Shown piece by piece: positions 1 to 8,548 of a DNA stretch of 64,000 nt. The position numbers were made by a program, and so were the translations under genes. Source of the stretch: JASHPR01 sp963729365 (lineage in GTDB: Bacteria > Actinomycetota > Actinomycetes > Streptosporangiales > Streptosporangiaceae). The notes under the pieces were generated by a model. That model saw nothing but the letters and a program-made list of their open reading frames with translations. It did not search any database and was not told where the DNA came from. Within the stretch, counting starts at the first letter, position 1; every line of letters begins with the position of its first letter. The stretch is taken from positions 310,001-374,000 of the forward strand of contig CAVSNQ010000024.1 in assembly GCA_963729365.1 (NCBI GenBank), read 5' to 3'.

Positions 1-23
1 CGTCCTCCCGGCGCTGGCCGGCT

Positions 24-48
24 GCTTGTTCGCCCAGCGCGAACAAGC
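24..48. repeat. Perfect 10-bp inverted repeat
   Basis: Arms GCTTGTTCGC (24-33) and GCGAACAAGC (39-48) are exact reverse complements around a 5-nt loop. It could be the terminator of a gene lying left of the window or a protein-binding palindrome. No T-run follows it, so the function is open. Confidence 0.5.
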
Positions 49-70
49 TAGGCCGGCGGGCGGGCTGAGC

Positions 71-92
71 ATGCCGGGCGGAGGCCCGGCAT
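71..92 (+). promoter_or_regulatory. Hairpin holding the nnr ribosome-binding site and start codon
   Basis: ATGCCGGGC (71-79) and GCCCGGCAT (84-92) form a perfect 9-bp stem with a GGAG loop (80-83). The GGAGG Shine-Dalgarno (80-84) sits in the loop and stem edge, and the first two bases of the nnr ATG (91) lie in the 3' arm. Folding would hide the start codon while exposing the SD. The palindrome is visible; a regulatory role is inference. Confidence 0.45.
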
Positions 93-1581
93 GAGGAACG
101 CCCACCAGGTGGCCGCGGTCCGGGCGGCCGAGAGCGCGCTGATGGCGCTGCTGCCAGGAGGCGCGCTGATGCAGCGGGCCGCGGCCGGCCTGGCGTCGGT
201 GTGCGCGGGCCTGCTCACCGGCGTCTACGGGTCGCGGATCGTCGTGCTGGCGGGCAGCGGGGACAACGGCGGAGACGCACTGTACGCCGGTGCGCGGCTG
301 GCCGCCCGCGGCGCCGTCGTCACGGCGGTCGCCGCGGCTTCGCGGGTGCACGAGGGCGGGGCCGCGGCGCTGCGCGGCTCCGGCGGGCGGCTGATCGAGG
401 CCGCGGACGACCAGGCGGCGGCCGAGACGGCGGTCGCCGCGGCGGACCTGATCATCGACGGGCTGCTCGGCATCGGCGGGCATGGCGGGCTGCGGGAACC
501 GGCTGCGTCGCTGGCCGCGGCGGCGCAGCGGGCCAGCGGCCTGGTCGTGGCCGTGGACCTGCCCAGCGGGATCGACGCCGACACCGGCGAGGTGGCGGGC
601 GCCGCCGTGCGGGCCGACGTGACGGTCACATTCGGGACCCTGAAGCCCGGGCTGCTGATCGATCCCGGCGCCTCGCACGCCGGAGTCGTCGAGTTCATCG
701 ACATCGGCCTGCGCGGCTACCTCGGCGCGCCCGATGTGGCGGCGGCCCAGGCCGCCGACATCGCGGACTGGCTGCCCCGCCCGACGGCCGAGTCGGACAA
801 GTACCGGCGCGGGGTCCTGGGCATCGTGGCGGGCAGCGACCGGTTCACCGGGGCCGCGCCGCTGGCCGTCGGCGGGGCCATCCGCGGCGGGGCCGGGATG
901 GTCCGGCTGGTGTCGTCCGGGGTCCCGGCCGGGCTGGTCAGGCAGCGCTGGCCCGAGGCGGTGATCACGACCACGCAGGCCGGCCAGGAGGGAGGGGCGG
1001 CCATCGAGCAGGCCGGCCGGGTCCAGGCCTGGACGGCCGGCCCGGGCATGGGCACCAGTGACGCCTCGCTCAGCCTGCTCACCGCGGTGCTCGCGACCGA
1101 CGTGCCGGTGCTGGTCGACGCCGACGGGATCACCTTGCTTGCGGCGCACCGCGAACTGCTGCCGCGTTCGGCGCCCACGCTGCTCACGCCGCACGCGGGC
1201 GAGCTGGCCCGGCTGCTCGGCGCGGACCGGGCCGACGTGGAAGCGCGCAGGCTCCGGTTCGCCACCCACGCTGCCGCCGAGCTCGGCTGCACCGTGCTGC
1301 TCAAGGGATCGACCACGGTGATCGCTTCGCCAGCGCCGGACCAGGAGGTCCTGGTGAACCCAACCGGCACCAGCTGGCTGGCGACCGCGGGTTCGGGTGA
1401 CGTGCTGTCCGGCCTGGCCGGCTCGCTGCTCGCGCAGGGCCTCGACCCGTCCCGGGCGGCCGCGGCCGCCGCGTACCTGCACGGCCTGGCGGCCCGGCTG
1501 GCCGCCGAGGGCGCGCCGATCGGCTCCTCGGACATCATCACGGCCATTCCCGCTGCGACCAGGTCGGTCGCGGGCCGCTGA
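91..1581 (+). CDS. nnr: Bifunctional NAD(P)H-hydrate repair enzyme (epimerase + ADP/ATP-dependent dehydratase)
   Basis: Repairs damaged NADHX/NADPHX in the cytoplasm: the N-terminal YjeF_N domain epimerises R- and S-hydrates and the C-terminal ribokinase-like domain dehydrates the S form. Visible marks are GSGDNGGDALYAG (about residues 55-67) and AVDLPSGIDADTG in the epimerase half, then DKYRRGVLGIVAGSD, LTPHAGEL, VLLKGSTTV and the GSGDVLSG phosphate/catalytic motif (about 433-440). At 496 residues it has the usual length of the fused enzyme. The ATG at 91 has GGAGG 6 nt upstream inside a hairpin. In many actinomycetes nnr sits directly before alr; here the MarR/MFS/S9 block separates them. 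Confidence 0.93.
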   Translation: MRNAHQVAAVRAAESALMALLPGGALMQRAAAGLASVCAGLLTGVYGSRIVVLAGSGDNGGDALYAGARLAARGAVVTAVAAASRVHEGGAAALRGSGGRLIEAADDQAAAETAVAAADLIIDGLLGIGGHGGLREPAASLAAAAQRASGLVVAVDLPSGIDADTGEVAGAAVRADVTVTFGTLKPGLLIDPGASHAGVVEFIDIGLRGYLGAPDVAAAQAADIADWLPRPTAESDKYRRGVLGIVAGSDRFTGAAPLAVGGAIRGGAGMVRLVSSGVPAGLVRQRWPEAVITTTQAGQEGGAAIEQAGRVQAWTAGPGMGTSDASLSLLTAVLATDVPVLVDADGITLLAAHRELLPRSAPTLLTPHAGELARLLGADRADVEARRLRFATHAAAELGCTVLLKGSTTVIASPAPDQEVLVNPTGTSWLATAGSGDVLSGLAGSLLAQGLDPSRAAAAAAYLHGLAARLAAEGAPIGSSDIITAIPAATRSVAGR

Positions 1582-1609
1582 CGCAGCGAGAACCAAGACA
1601 CGGCGCACG

Positions 1610-1740
1610 CGCCACGACGACCGGTAACCCGCGCCACGACGACCGGTGACATGCGCCACGCGACATGCACCACGACGACCTGTGACCCGCGCCACGACGA
1701 CCTGTGACCCGTGCCACGACGACCTGTGACCCGTGCCACA
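1610..1740. repeat. Tandem 22-bp repeats (about 5 copies)
   Basis: Units of the form CGCCACGACGACCTGTGACC plus two bases recur between nnr and the MarR gene, with drift between CCGGTGAC and CTGTGAC versions. One irregular 36-bp step lies near 1654-1689. The array ends immediately before the AT-richer MarR promoter. It reads through without a convincing gene. Confidence 0.75.
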
Positions 1741-1760
1741 TTACTTGAGTTGATAAAAGA

Positions 1761-1810
1761 TTGACTTGCTCAGCCTAGCTGGTCTATGGTTGAGCTACTC
1801 AACTATTGAG
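1761..1810 (+). promoter_or_regulatory. MarR-gene promoter with overlapping palindromic operators
   Basis: A sigma-70-type promoter is visible: -35 TTGACT (1761-1766), 18-bp spacer, -10 TATGGT (1785-1790). Three half-sites alternate in orientation at the -10/start region: TTGAG (1790-1794), CTCAA (1798-1802), TTGAG (1806-1810), each separated by CTA. The first two form the perfect 15-bp palindrome GTTGAGCTACTCAAC (1789-1803). This is a natural autoregulatory site for the MarR protein encoded just downstream (inference). Confidence 0.7.
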
Positions 1811-1867
1811 CAGCTCGGTATTCTGTCCGAACGCCGCGCCGCGCGGCCGCCGGCCGAGGGAGGTGAC

Positions 1868-2389
1868 ATGGGAAAGCCAGCCGATCAGCTCGGCACGGAG
1901 ATCTTCGAGGCCATGGGCGAGCTGGTCGAAGGGGTGATCGCGAAGGTCGATCAGCTCGCGCAGAGTTTCGGCATTCCGGGCTTCTGCGTGAAGGCCCTTG
2001 AGGCGCTTGGCTCGCCCATGGCCATGCGGGACCTCGCCGGGATGATGCACTGCGATCCGTCCTACGTGACCGCCATCGCCGACCTGCTGGAAAAGCGCGG
2101 GCTGGCCCGGCGGGAGCCGAGCACGGTCGACCGCCGGATCAAGAACCTCGTGCTCACCCCGGCGGGAATGCAGCTGCGCGAGCAGGTGCACCGTGAGTTC
2201 ATGGCCCGCATGCCCTGGCGCTGCCTCGATGATTCGGAGCGCGCCTGCCTGCTGGACCTGGTTCGCAAGATGGCCCGCGCCGAGAGCGGCGCGGACGACG
2301 GGACCACCACCACCACCCCGCCGACGACCGGGGGCCAGCGTGCGGGGGAGGTGAGCGAGACCCTAGTCACCGCGCAGCCGGGCGGCTGA
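1868..2389 (+). CDS. MarR-family transcriptional regulator
   Basis: A winged-helix regulator of 173 residues. The helix-turn-helix lies around residues 45-80 (MAMRDLAGMMHCDPSYVTAI, then a LEKRGLARREP wing start), followed by the wing segment DRRIKNLVLTPAG and the dimerisation helix. I chose the ATG at 1868, which has GGGAGGT just upstream. An in-frame ATG at 1766 lies inside the promoter and is rejected. The C-terminus is a low-complexity Thr/Gly tail. It lies in the same direction as the MFS exporter 162 bp downstream, so control of a drug or metabolite exporter, plus autoregulation through the palindromes at 1789-1810, is likely. The ligand is unknown. Confidence 0.88.
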   Translation: MGKPADQLGTEIFEAMGELVEGVIAKVDQLAQSFGIPGFCVKALEALGSPMAMRDLAGMMHCDPSYVTAIADLLEKRGLARREPSTVDRRIKNLVLTPAGMQLREQVHREFMARMPWRCLDDSERACLLDLVRKMARAESGADDGTTTTTPPTTGGQRAGEVSETLVTAQPGG

Positions 2390-2551
2390 CCGGCCGACCG
2401 CGGGCTGCAGGTCCGCGGACCCGCCGCAGCCGAACCTAGACCAACCCGCACGCACCTGGTTGCAGCCTTCTCTCACACAACCAAACCTCGAACGTCTCGC
2501 CGCACCGCGCCGGGACGCTAGCTCACCGCGCTCTTCAGCAAGGAGACTGTC

Positions 2552-4150
2552 ATGTCCACCGCACAGCCCGATACCGGCCGCAGGGCGGGGCCTGGCGTCG
2601 TCGCCGGCCGCGATGGCCAGCCTTCCGGCGGGAACCGCCGCCTTGGCCTGGCGCTCGTGGTCATCGCCACCGCCCAGCTCATGGTGGTGCTCGATGCCAC
2701 CATCGTGAACGTTGCCTTGCCGCACATCCAGACCGCGCTCGGCTTCTCCGGCTCGGGCCTGGAATGGGTGGTGAACGCCTACGCGCTCACCTTCGGCGGC
2801 TTGCTGCTGCTGGGCGGCCGGGCCGGGGACATCCTCGGCCGCAAGCGGGTGTTCATCGCCGGGATCATCCTGTTCTCGGTGGCCTCGCTGCTCGGCGGGT
2901 TCGCCACGGGTGAGGCCTGGCTGCTGGCGGCCCGCGCCCTGCAGGGCGTCGGCGGCGCGATCGTCGCGCCGACCGCCCTGTCGCTGATCACGACCAACTT
3001 CCCTGAGGGTCCGCCGCGTAACCGGGCCATGGGCATCTACGCCGCCATGAGCATCGGCGGCGCCGCGGTGGGCCTGCTGGCCGGCGGCGTGCTGACCACG
3101 TTCGTGTCCTGGCGCTGGGTGTTTTTCGTCAACGTCCCGATCGGGATCGCCGTCGCGCTGCTGGCCCCGCGGGCGCTCGCCGAGTCGAAGCGCCGCCCGG
3201 GCCGGTTCGACCTGCCCGGCGCGATCACCAGCACGCTCGGCCTGGTGGCGCTGGTCTACGGCCTGACCAGCGCGGCCACCACCCCGAATGGCGTCTCGCA
3301 CTGGGGCGACACCAAGGTCCTGGTTTCGCTGTCCGCGGCCGTGGTGCTGCTGGCCGCATTCCTCGTCATCGAGTCGCGCAGCAAGTACGCGCTGATGCCG
3401 CTGCGCATCTTCCGCAACCGGAACCGGTCTGGCGCCAACCTGGTCATGCTCTGCATTGGCACGGCCATGTTCGGCATGTTCTTCTTCCTGACCCTGTTCG
3501 TGCAGCACGTGTGGGGTTACAGCGCGCTGAAGACCGGGGTCGCCTACCTGCCCATGGTCGCGATGATCATGGGCATGGCGGGCCTGTCCACGCAGCTGGT
3601 GCCGCGCATCGGCGCCCGGCCGCTGCTGCTGGCCGCATCGGCCATCTCGGCGGGCGGGATGTTCTGGCTGTCGCGGATCAACGAGCACAGCACGTACGCC
3701 GGCGGCCTGCTCGGGCCCATGCTGGTGACCGCGGCGGGCCTCGGCCTGCTGTTCATGCCGGCCACCCTGGTCGCCTTGTCCAAGGTCGACGACAAGGACG
3801 CGGGCCTGGCCTCCAGCCTGCCCAACGTCGGCCAGCAGGTCGGCGGCGCGATCGGGCTGGCGATCCTCGGCACCGTGGCCTGGACCGTGGTGGCCAACAC
3901 CGCCGGGCACGCGGCGGCCGTGGCCAAGGCCGCCGCGGTGGCCGCGGCCCGGGCCGGCCACCCGCTGCACGTGACGGCGGCGCAGGCCAAGGCGGCGCAG
4001 GCCGGGATCTACGACCACGCCCTGGCCGTCGGGTTCTCCCGCGGGTTCGAGGTGTCGGCCGGGATCATGGTGCTGGCGCTGATCGTGATCGTTGCCCTGA
4101 TCCGGGTCACCCGTGAGGACCTGGCCGGGGTTCAGCCCATGCCCGTGTGA
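2552..4150 (+). CDS. MFS drug-efflux transporter, DHA2 (EmrB/QacA) type
   Basis: A proton-coupled exporter of the cytoplasmic membrane, 532 residues, consistent with a 14-helix layout. Motif D1 reads LDATIVNVALP in the first helix, the loop 2-3 motif A reads GGRAGDILGRKR, and RALQGVGGAIVAPTAL fits the antiporter-motif helix. AAGGAG lies about 7 nt before the ATG at 2552. An Ala-rich insert near residues 450-475 sits in a late loop. It follows the MarR gene, the usual pairing of a ligand-sensing repressor and its exporter, and ends at a strong hairpin. The substrate cannot be predicted. Confidence 0.92.
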   Translation: MSTAQPDTGRRAGPGVVAGRDGQPSGGNRRLGLALVVIATAQLMVVLDATIVNVALPHIQTALGFSGSGLEWVVNAYALTFGGLLLLGGRAGDILGRKRVFIAGIILFSVASLLGGFATGEAWLLAARALQGVGGAIVAPTALSLITTNFPEGPPRNRAMGIYAAMSIGGAAVGLLAGGVLTTFVSWRWVFFVNVPIGIAVALLAPRALAESKRRPGRFDLPGAITSTLGLVALVYGLTSAATTPNGVSHWGDTKVLVSLSAAVVLLAAFLVIESRSKYALMPLRIFRNRNRSGANLVMLCIGTAMFGMFFFLTLFVQHVWGYSALKTGVAYLPMVAMIMGMAGLSTQLVPRIGARPLLLAASAISAGGMFWLSRINEHSTYAGGLLGPMLVTAAGLGLLFMPATLVALSKVDDKDAGLASSLPNVGQQVGGAIGLAILGTVAWTVVANTAGHAAAVAKAAAVAAARAGHPLHVTAAQAKAAQAGIYDHALAVGFSRGFEVSAGIMVLALIVIVALIRVTREDLAGVQPMPV

Positions 4151-4154
4151 GCGG

Positions 4155-4189
4155 GCGGGGATCCCGGGGGCGACTCCCGGGATCCCCGC
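4155..4189. terminator. Bidirectional terminator between convergent MFS and S9 peptidase genes
   Basis: A perfect 14-bp stem (4155-4168 with 4176-4189) closes a 7-nt loop, starting 5 nt after the MFS stop. There is no clear U-tract, as is common in high-GC actinobacteria. Confidence 0.75.
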
Positions 4190-4251
4190 GCCACCGCTCT
4201 CGGGCCGGCCGCCGGGTGGCTTGACCGGGGGGTGGCGTGGCGTTAGGGGCC

Positions 4252-6099
4252 CTAATCCTCGGTCCGGCCGCCGAGGTGGCGGGCCAGGAACCGCTCGGCC
4301 TCCGCGTAGAACCGCAGCCGGTTCTCCGGCTTGGCAAAGCCGTGCCCCTCGTCGGGGAACAGCAGGTATTCGTGGTCGATCCCGGCTGCGGCGAGCGCGG
4401 CCACGATCTGCTCCGACTCGGCCTGCTTCACCCGCGGGTCGTTCGCGCCCTGGGCGATGAGCAGCGGGATCCTGATATCGCTCACCCGGGACAGCGGGGA
4501 CCGGGACCAGAGGAAGTCGGCATCCTTGGCCGGGTCCCCCACCCGCCGGTGGAACTGGGCGATCATCGGGGCCCAGTACGGCGGGATCGTCTCGATCAGG
4601 GTCTTCAGGTTGGAGGGCCCGACGATGTCCACCGCGCAGCAGTACAGATCCGGGGTGAAGGCCGCGCCCGCCAGCGCCGCGTAGCCGCCGTAGGAACCGC
4701 CGTAGATGGCCACGCGCGCCGGGTCGGCCCAGCCCTGCCCGGTGACGAACGCGACGGCGTCGGTCAGGTCGTCCTGCATCCGCCCGCCCCACTCACGGTC
4801 GCCCGCGTTGACGAACGCCTTGCCATAGCCGGTCGAGCCCCGGTAGTTGACCTGCACGCAGAGATAACCGCGGTTGGCCAGCCACTGCGCCTCCGGATCG
4901 AAGCCCCAGCCGTCCCTGGCCCACGGGCCGCCGTGCACGTTGAGCACGGTCGGCAGCCCGGAACGGTCCGCGCCGGGCGGGAACGTGGCGTAGCCGTGCA
5001 CGGTGAGGCCGTCGCGGGCGGTGAACGAGAACGGCTCCATCGAGGCGAGCTCGTAGCGGGACAGGGCCGGCCGGTTCTCGAACAGGAAGCGCCCGGTCTT
5101 GCTGGCCCGGTCGTAGGCGAAGTAGGGGACCGGGCCGGAGTCGGTCGTGAACGCCACCAGCCACGTCGCGTCGGCGTCGTCGGCCCCGGTGAAGGCGGGA
5201 TCGCCCGTGTGCAGCGCCCGGATCGCGGCCAGGTCGTCGGCGACCGAGGGGTCGAGCACGACGTATTCCGACCGGTCCTTCTCGACGGTCACGATCTGCG
5301 GCTCCCGGGTGTCTGGCTGGATCCGGACGCCGCTCACATCGGCCTCGGGATCGGCGGCCAGCACCTGCTCGGCGCCGGTCGCCGCGTCGATCCGGACCAG
5401 CCTGCCGGTGTTGGCGCCGACCGAGCTCACGCCGAGCAGCGAGCCGCCGTCCGCACTGAACGCGATCACGTCGCTGGTCAGCGCGTCCTCGGCGGGAACG
5501 GTCAGCAGCGGCCGCCAGTCATCGTCCGCGCTGTCGCGCACCATCACCACCAGGCTCCCGTCGGGCCGCGGCGCGATCGTCGCCCTGACCACAAGCTGCG
5601 CGTCGGCGACCCAGACGATGAAACCGGGGTTCTCCACCTCCTTGGTCAGCTCGCCGGTCACCAGGTCGAGCCGGTAGACGTCGTGCAGCTCGGCGTTGTC
5701 CCGGTTCAGCGCGACCAGCAGCTCGGTCGGGAACTTCCGTTCCATGGCGACCAGCCGCGCCTGCACGCCATCGAACGGCGTGAGGTCGCGGCGGTGCATG
5801 GTCTCGAGGTCGACGTCGTGCAGCCGCCAGTTCTCGTCGCCGCCGGTGTCCTGCAGGTACAGCAGGTGCCGGCCGTCGTGCGCCCAGGCGAACACGCGGA
5901 TGCCGCGGTCGCGGTCGTCGGTGACCATCCGGGCCGCCGGCCAGTCCACTCCGGCGTCGGCGCTGGCCGGCGCGACCCAGACGTTGAGCACCCCCTGGTG
6001 CGGCGCTATCCACGCCAGCCGGGTGCCATCAGGGGAGATAGCGGGGCTCACCCGCTCCGGGTTGCCGAAAAGTGTTTCCCGCGGAATCAGCTCGACCAT
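4252..6099 (-). CDS. S9 family (prolyl oligopeptidase/acylaminoacyl-type) serine peptidase
   Basis: A cytoplasmic serine peptidase of 615 residues with an N-terminal beta-propeller (TolB/WD-like blades such as VSPAISPDGTRLAWI and FAWAHDGRHLLYLQ) and a C-terminal alpha/beta-hydrolase domain from about residue 370. The catalytic triad is readable: Ser469 in GGSYGGY, Asp554 in GANDPR and His586 in DEGHGF; the oxyanion HGGPW motif is near 390. No signal peptide is visible. It is transcribed divergently from alr, with 117 bp between the starts. Substrates are probably short or N-acylated peptides; specificity is not shown. Confidence 0.92.
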   Translation of the reverse strand: MVELIPRETLFGNPERVSPAISPDGTRLAWIAPHQGVLNVWVAPASADAGVDWPAARMVTDDRDRGIRVFAWAHDGRHLLYLQDTGGDENWRLHDVDLETMHRRDLTPFDGVQARLVAMERKFPTELLVALNRDNAELHDVYRLDLVTGELTKEVENPGFIVWVADAQLVVRATIAPRPDGSLVVMVRDSADDDWRPLLTVPAEDALTSDVIAFSADGGSLLGVSSVGANTGRLVRIDAATGAEQVLAADPEADVSGVRIQPDTREPQIVTVEKDRSEYVVLDPSVADDLAAIRALHTGDPAFTGADDADATWLVAFTTDSGPVPYFAYDRASKTGRFLFENRPALSRYELASMEPFSFTARDGLTVHGYATFPPGADRSGLPTVLNVHGGPWARDGWGFDPEAQWLANRGYLCVQVNYRGSTGYGKAFVNAGDREWGGRMQDDLTDAVAFVTGQGWADPARVAIYGGSYGGYAALAGAAFTPDLYCCAVDIVGPSNLKTLIETIPPYWAPMIAQFHRRVGDPAKDADFLWSRSPLSRVSDIRIPLLIAQGANDPRVKQAESEQIVAALAAAGIDHEYLLFPDEGHGFAKPENRLRFYAEAERFLARHLGGRTED

Positions 6100-6216
6100 C
6101 CTGCTTGCCTATCACGTTCCGGCCGGCCGTGCGCACTCGGCCATCCGGCGGCGGCGCGGCCGGGCGGGGTGCGGCCTGGCCGTTGCCGCTGGGCACTGCT
6201 GGCAGACTGTGACCTC

Positions 6217-7464
6217 ATGGATGGTCACCCGGAGGCGCTCATCGACCTGGGCGCGATCAAGGCCAATGTCTCCGCCCTGGCCCGGCACGTCGGCGCCGCG
6301 CAGGTGATGGCGGTGGTCAAGTCCGACGGCTACGGCCACGGCATGATCCCGGCCGCGGCGGCCGCGGTCGACGGCGGTGCCACGTGGCTCGGGGTCGTGC
6401 ACGTGGCCGAGGCGCTGGCCCTGCGGCAGGCCGGGCTGACCGTGCCGGTGCTCTGCCTGCTCGGCGCGCCGGGCGCCCCGCATGAGGACGCCATCCGCCA
6501 CGACGTCGACCTGTCCGCGGGATCGGCCGCGCTGGTCAGCGAGATCGCGGCCGCCGCCGGACGGGCCGGGCGGCCGGCCCGGCTGCATCTCAAGGCGGAC
6601 ACCGGGATGTCGCGGGGCGGCGCGACCGAGGCGGACTGGCCGGGCCTGGTCGCCGCGGGGCTGGCCGCCGAAGCCGCCGGCCAGGCCCGCATCGTCGGGA
6701 TCTGGTCGCACCTGGCCTGCGCGGACATCCCGGGGCATCCGTCGATCGCGGCGCAGCTCGCGGCGTTCCGCAGCGCCGTGCAGCTCGCGGAGGACGCGGG
6801 CGCCAGGCCCGAGGTACGGCACCTGGCCAACACGCCGGCCACGCTGACCCTCCCAGAAACCTGGTTCGACCTGGTCCGGCCCGGGGGGGCGGTGGTGGGT
6901 CTTTCCACGCTCCCCGGCGGCGCCCCGGCCTGGCTGCGCCCGGCGATGACGATCAGGGCGCAGCTTGTCCAGGTCAAGAGGGTCCCGGCCGGCACCGGCG
7001 TGTCCTACGGATACCGCCACGTCACCAGCGCCGACGCCACGCTCGGGCTGGTGCCGCTCGGCTATGCCGAGGGCATTCCGCGGTACGCGTCGAACACGGC
7101 CCAGGTGCACGTCCGCGGGCGGCGATGGACGATATCCGGCACGGTCTGCATGAACCAGGTGGTGGTCGACTTCGGGGACGCGCACGTCGCGCCGGGCGAC
7201 GAGGTCGTACTGTTCGGGCCCGGCGACGCGGGCGAGCCGACCGCACAGGAGTGGGCGGACGCGCTCGGCACGCTGTCCTACGAGATCGTGGTGAGATTCG
7301 CCGGCCGGGTGCCCAGAAGCTACCTTGGGGTAACACAGGGCATGGATCCGGTCCTGACCGGCGCGCTGGCCGGGCGGGGCGCCGTTCGCGCCCCCGGGCC
7401 TGGCCCGGCGGCGGCCAGATCCGCGGGGGCGCCCGGCGCTCCCCGAGCGTCACGGGAGAGCTGA
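6217..7464 (+). CDS. alr: Alanine racemase (PLP-dependent)
   Basis: Interconverts L- and D-alanine for peptidoglycan. The PLP lysine is K35 in VMAVVKSDGYGHG (the family usually has KANAYGHG). The second catalytic base is the Tyr of GVSYGYR, and GTVCMNQ is the conserved C-terminal-domain motif. The ATG at 6217 was chosen because the protein begins just before the barrel strand ALIDLGAIKANV; a longer open frame upstream is antisense to the S9 gene. The 415 residues exceed the usual 370-390 because of a Gly/Pro/Ala-rich tail after residue ~365. The stop overlaps the next gene's ATG (TGATG at 7462-7466), indicating coupled translation. Confidence 0.95.
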   Translation: MDGHPEALIDLGAIKANVSALARHVGAAQVMAVVKSDGYGHGMIPAAAAAVDGGATWLGVVHVAEALALRQAGLTVPVLCLLGAPGAPHEDAIRHDVDLSAGSAALVSEIAAAAGRAGRPARLHLKADTGMSRGGATEADWPGLVAAGLAAEAAGQARIVGIWSHLACADIPGHPSIAAQLAAFRSAVQLAEDAGARPEVRHLANTPATLTLPETWFDLVRPGGAVVGLSTLPGGAPAWLRPAMTIRAQLVQVKRVPAGTGVSYGYRHVTSADATLGLVPLGYAEGIPRYASNTAQVHVRGRRWTISGTVCMNQVVVDFGDAHVAPGDEVVLFGPGDAGEPTAQEWADALGTLSYEIVVRFAGRVPRSYLGVTQGMDPVLTGALAGRGAVRAPGPGPAAARSAGAPGAPRASRES

Positions 7465-8546
7465 TGGCGAGTTGGCGGCGGATCACCGGCGTCGCCGGGT
7501 TGGCTGTTGGTGCGGCGGTGGCGGCGGGCGCGGGAGCCGTCATCGCGGCGGAGAAGGTCGCCGTGGGCCGGCTGCGGCTGCGACCCGATCCGGAGGCGGA
7601 CGAGCCGTTCGGCCAGCTGCACGGCCGGGCCCTCACCGTGCTCGCCAACGACGGGGTGCCGCTGCACACCGAGATCAACGGGCCGGACGACGCCCCGGTC
7701 ACGATCATTTTCTGCCACGGCTACGCGCTCAGCCAGAATGTCTGGCACTACCAGCGCCGGGATCTCGCCGGCGCGACCCGGCTGGTCTTCTGGGACCAGC
7801 GCGGTCACGGCCAGTCCGGCGAGTGCGGCCAGGAGCACTGCACCATCCCCCAGCTCGGGGAGGACCTGTATGCGGTGCTGCAGGCGGCGGCGCCCGGCGA
7901 TGCGCCGGTCGTGCTGGTCGGCCACTCGATGGGCGGCATGACGGTCATGGCGCTCGCTCGCCAGCACCCCGAGTTGTTCGGCACGAAGGTGATCGGCGCC
8001 GTGCTGATATCGACCATCGCCGGCGGCGTGGATCCCACCATCTGGATCCCGGTGCTGCTGCGCCCGGTCGCCAGGCAGGCCGCGGCGCCGGTGCTGCGCG
8101 GGGCCAGCCTCGGCCTGGCCGCCGCTCTCGTCGAGCGGGCCCGTCAGGCCGGGGGCGACCTCGCCTTCCTCGGTACCCGGTACGTGGCGTTCGGTGACCC
8201 CTCGGTCAGCCCGGCCGTGGTGGACTTCCTCGAGCGCATCATCCGCGCCACTCCCGTCGGGGTCGTGGCCGCGTTCTACCTCGCGTTGCTGAGCCATGAC
8301 GAGCGGGCCGCGCTCGCCGTGCTCGGCCGGGTGCCGGTGGCCGTGATCGCCGGCGAGCGGGACCGGCTGGTGCCGCCTGAGCAGAGCGAGGAGCTGGCCG
8401 AGCAGATCCCCGGTGCGGAGCTCGTGCGGGTGCCCGGAGCTGGCCATGCCGTGATCCTGGAGCGGCCGGAGTTCGTGAACCGCGTCATCAGCGAGCTGGT
8501 CGCGCGCAGCGTGGCGGACACGCCGCGGCGCGCGAGCACGGCGTAG
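7464..8546 (+). CDS. Alpha/beta-fold hydrolase with N-terminal membrane segment
   Basis: A 360-residue hydrolase. Residues 8-30 are a hydrophobic Gly/Ala helix that probably anchors it in the membrane. The catalytic domain has the oxyanion HGY (85-87), nucleophile Ser155 in VGHSMGG, acid Asp300 in GERDRLV and His328 in GAGHAV. The ATG overlaps the alr stop and the gene ends 2 nt before tsaE, so it belongs to the alr-tsaE operon, a position conserved in actinomycetes. The substrate is unknown; esterase, lipase or epoxide-hydrolase-like activities are all possible. Confidence 0.9.
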   Translation: MASWRRITGVAGLAVGAAVAAGAGAVIAAEKVAVGRLRLRPDPEADEPFGQLHGRALTVLANDGVPLHTEINGPDDAPVTIIFCHGYALSQNVWHYQRRDLAGATRLVFWDQRGHGQSGECGQEHCTIPQLGEDLYAVLQAAAPGDAPVVLVGHSMGGMTVMALARQHPELFGTKVIGAVLISTIAGGVDPTIWIPVLLRPVARQAAAPVLRGASLGLAAALVERARQAGGDLAFLGTRYVAFGDPSVSPAVVDFLERIIRATPVGVVAAFYLALLSHDERAALAVLGRVPVAVIAGERDRLVPPEQSEELAEQIPGAELVRVPGAGHAVILERPEFVNRVISELVARSVADTPRRASTA

Positions 8547-8548
8547 CC

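Noticed and set aside
1..94. Open frame running in from the left edge and ending TGA at 92-94, overlapping the nnr ATG
   Set aside because: The overlap is suggestive, but the visible residues are low-complexity and match no expected neighbour such as AcpS; too little sequence to support a gene.
2363..4792. 809-residue open frame on the minus strand opposite the MFS gene
   Set aside because: Arg/Gly/Asp/His-rich, no motif, and antisense to a clear transporter; it is a product of GC-rich third positions. Many similar long antisense frames (for example opposite groEL, guaB, the mutase and accA) were left out for the same reason.
4237..6216. In-frame upstream extension of alr to 4237
   Set aside because: The extension is antisense to the S9 peptidase and has no family similarity; the racemase domain starts at 6217.
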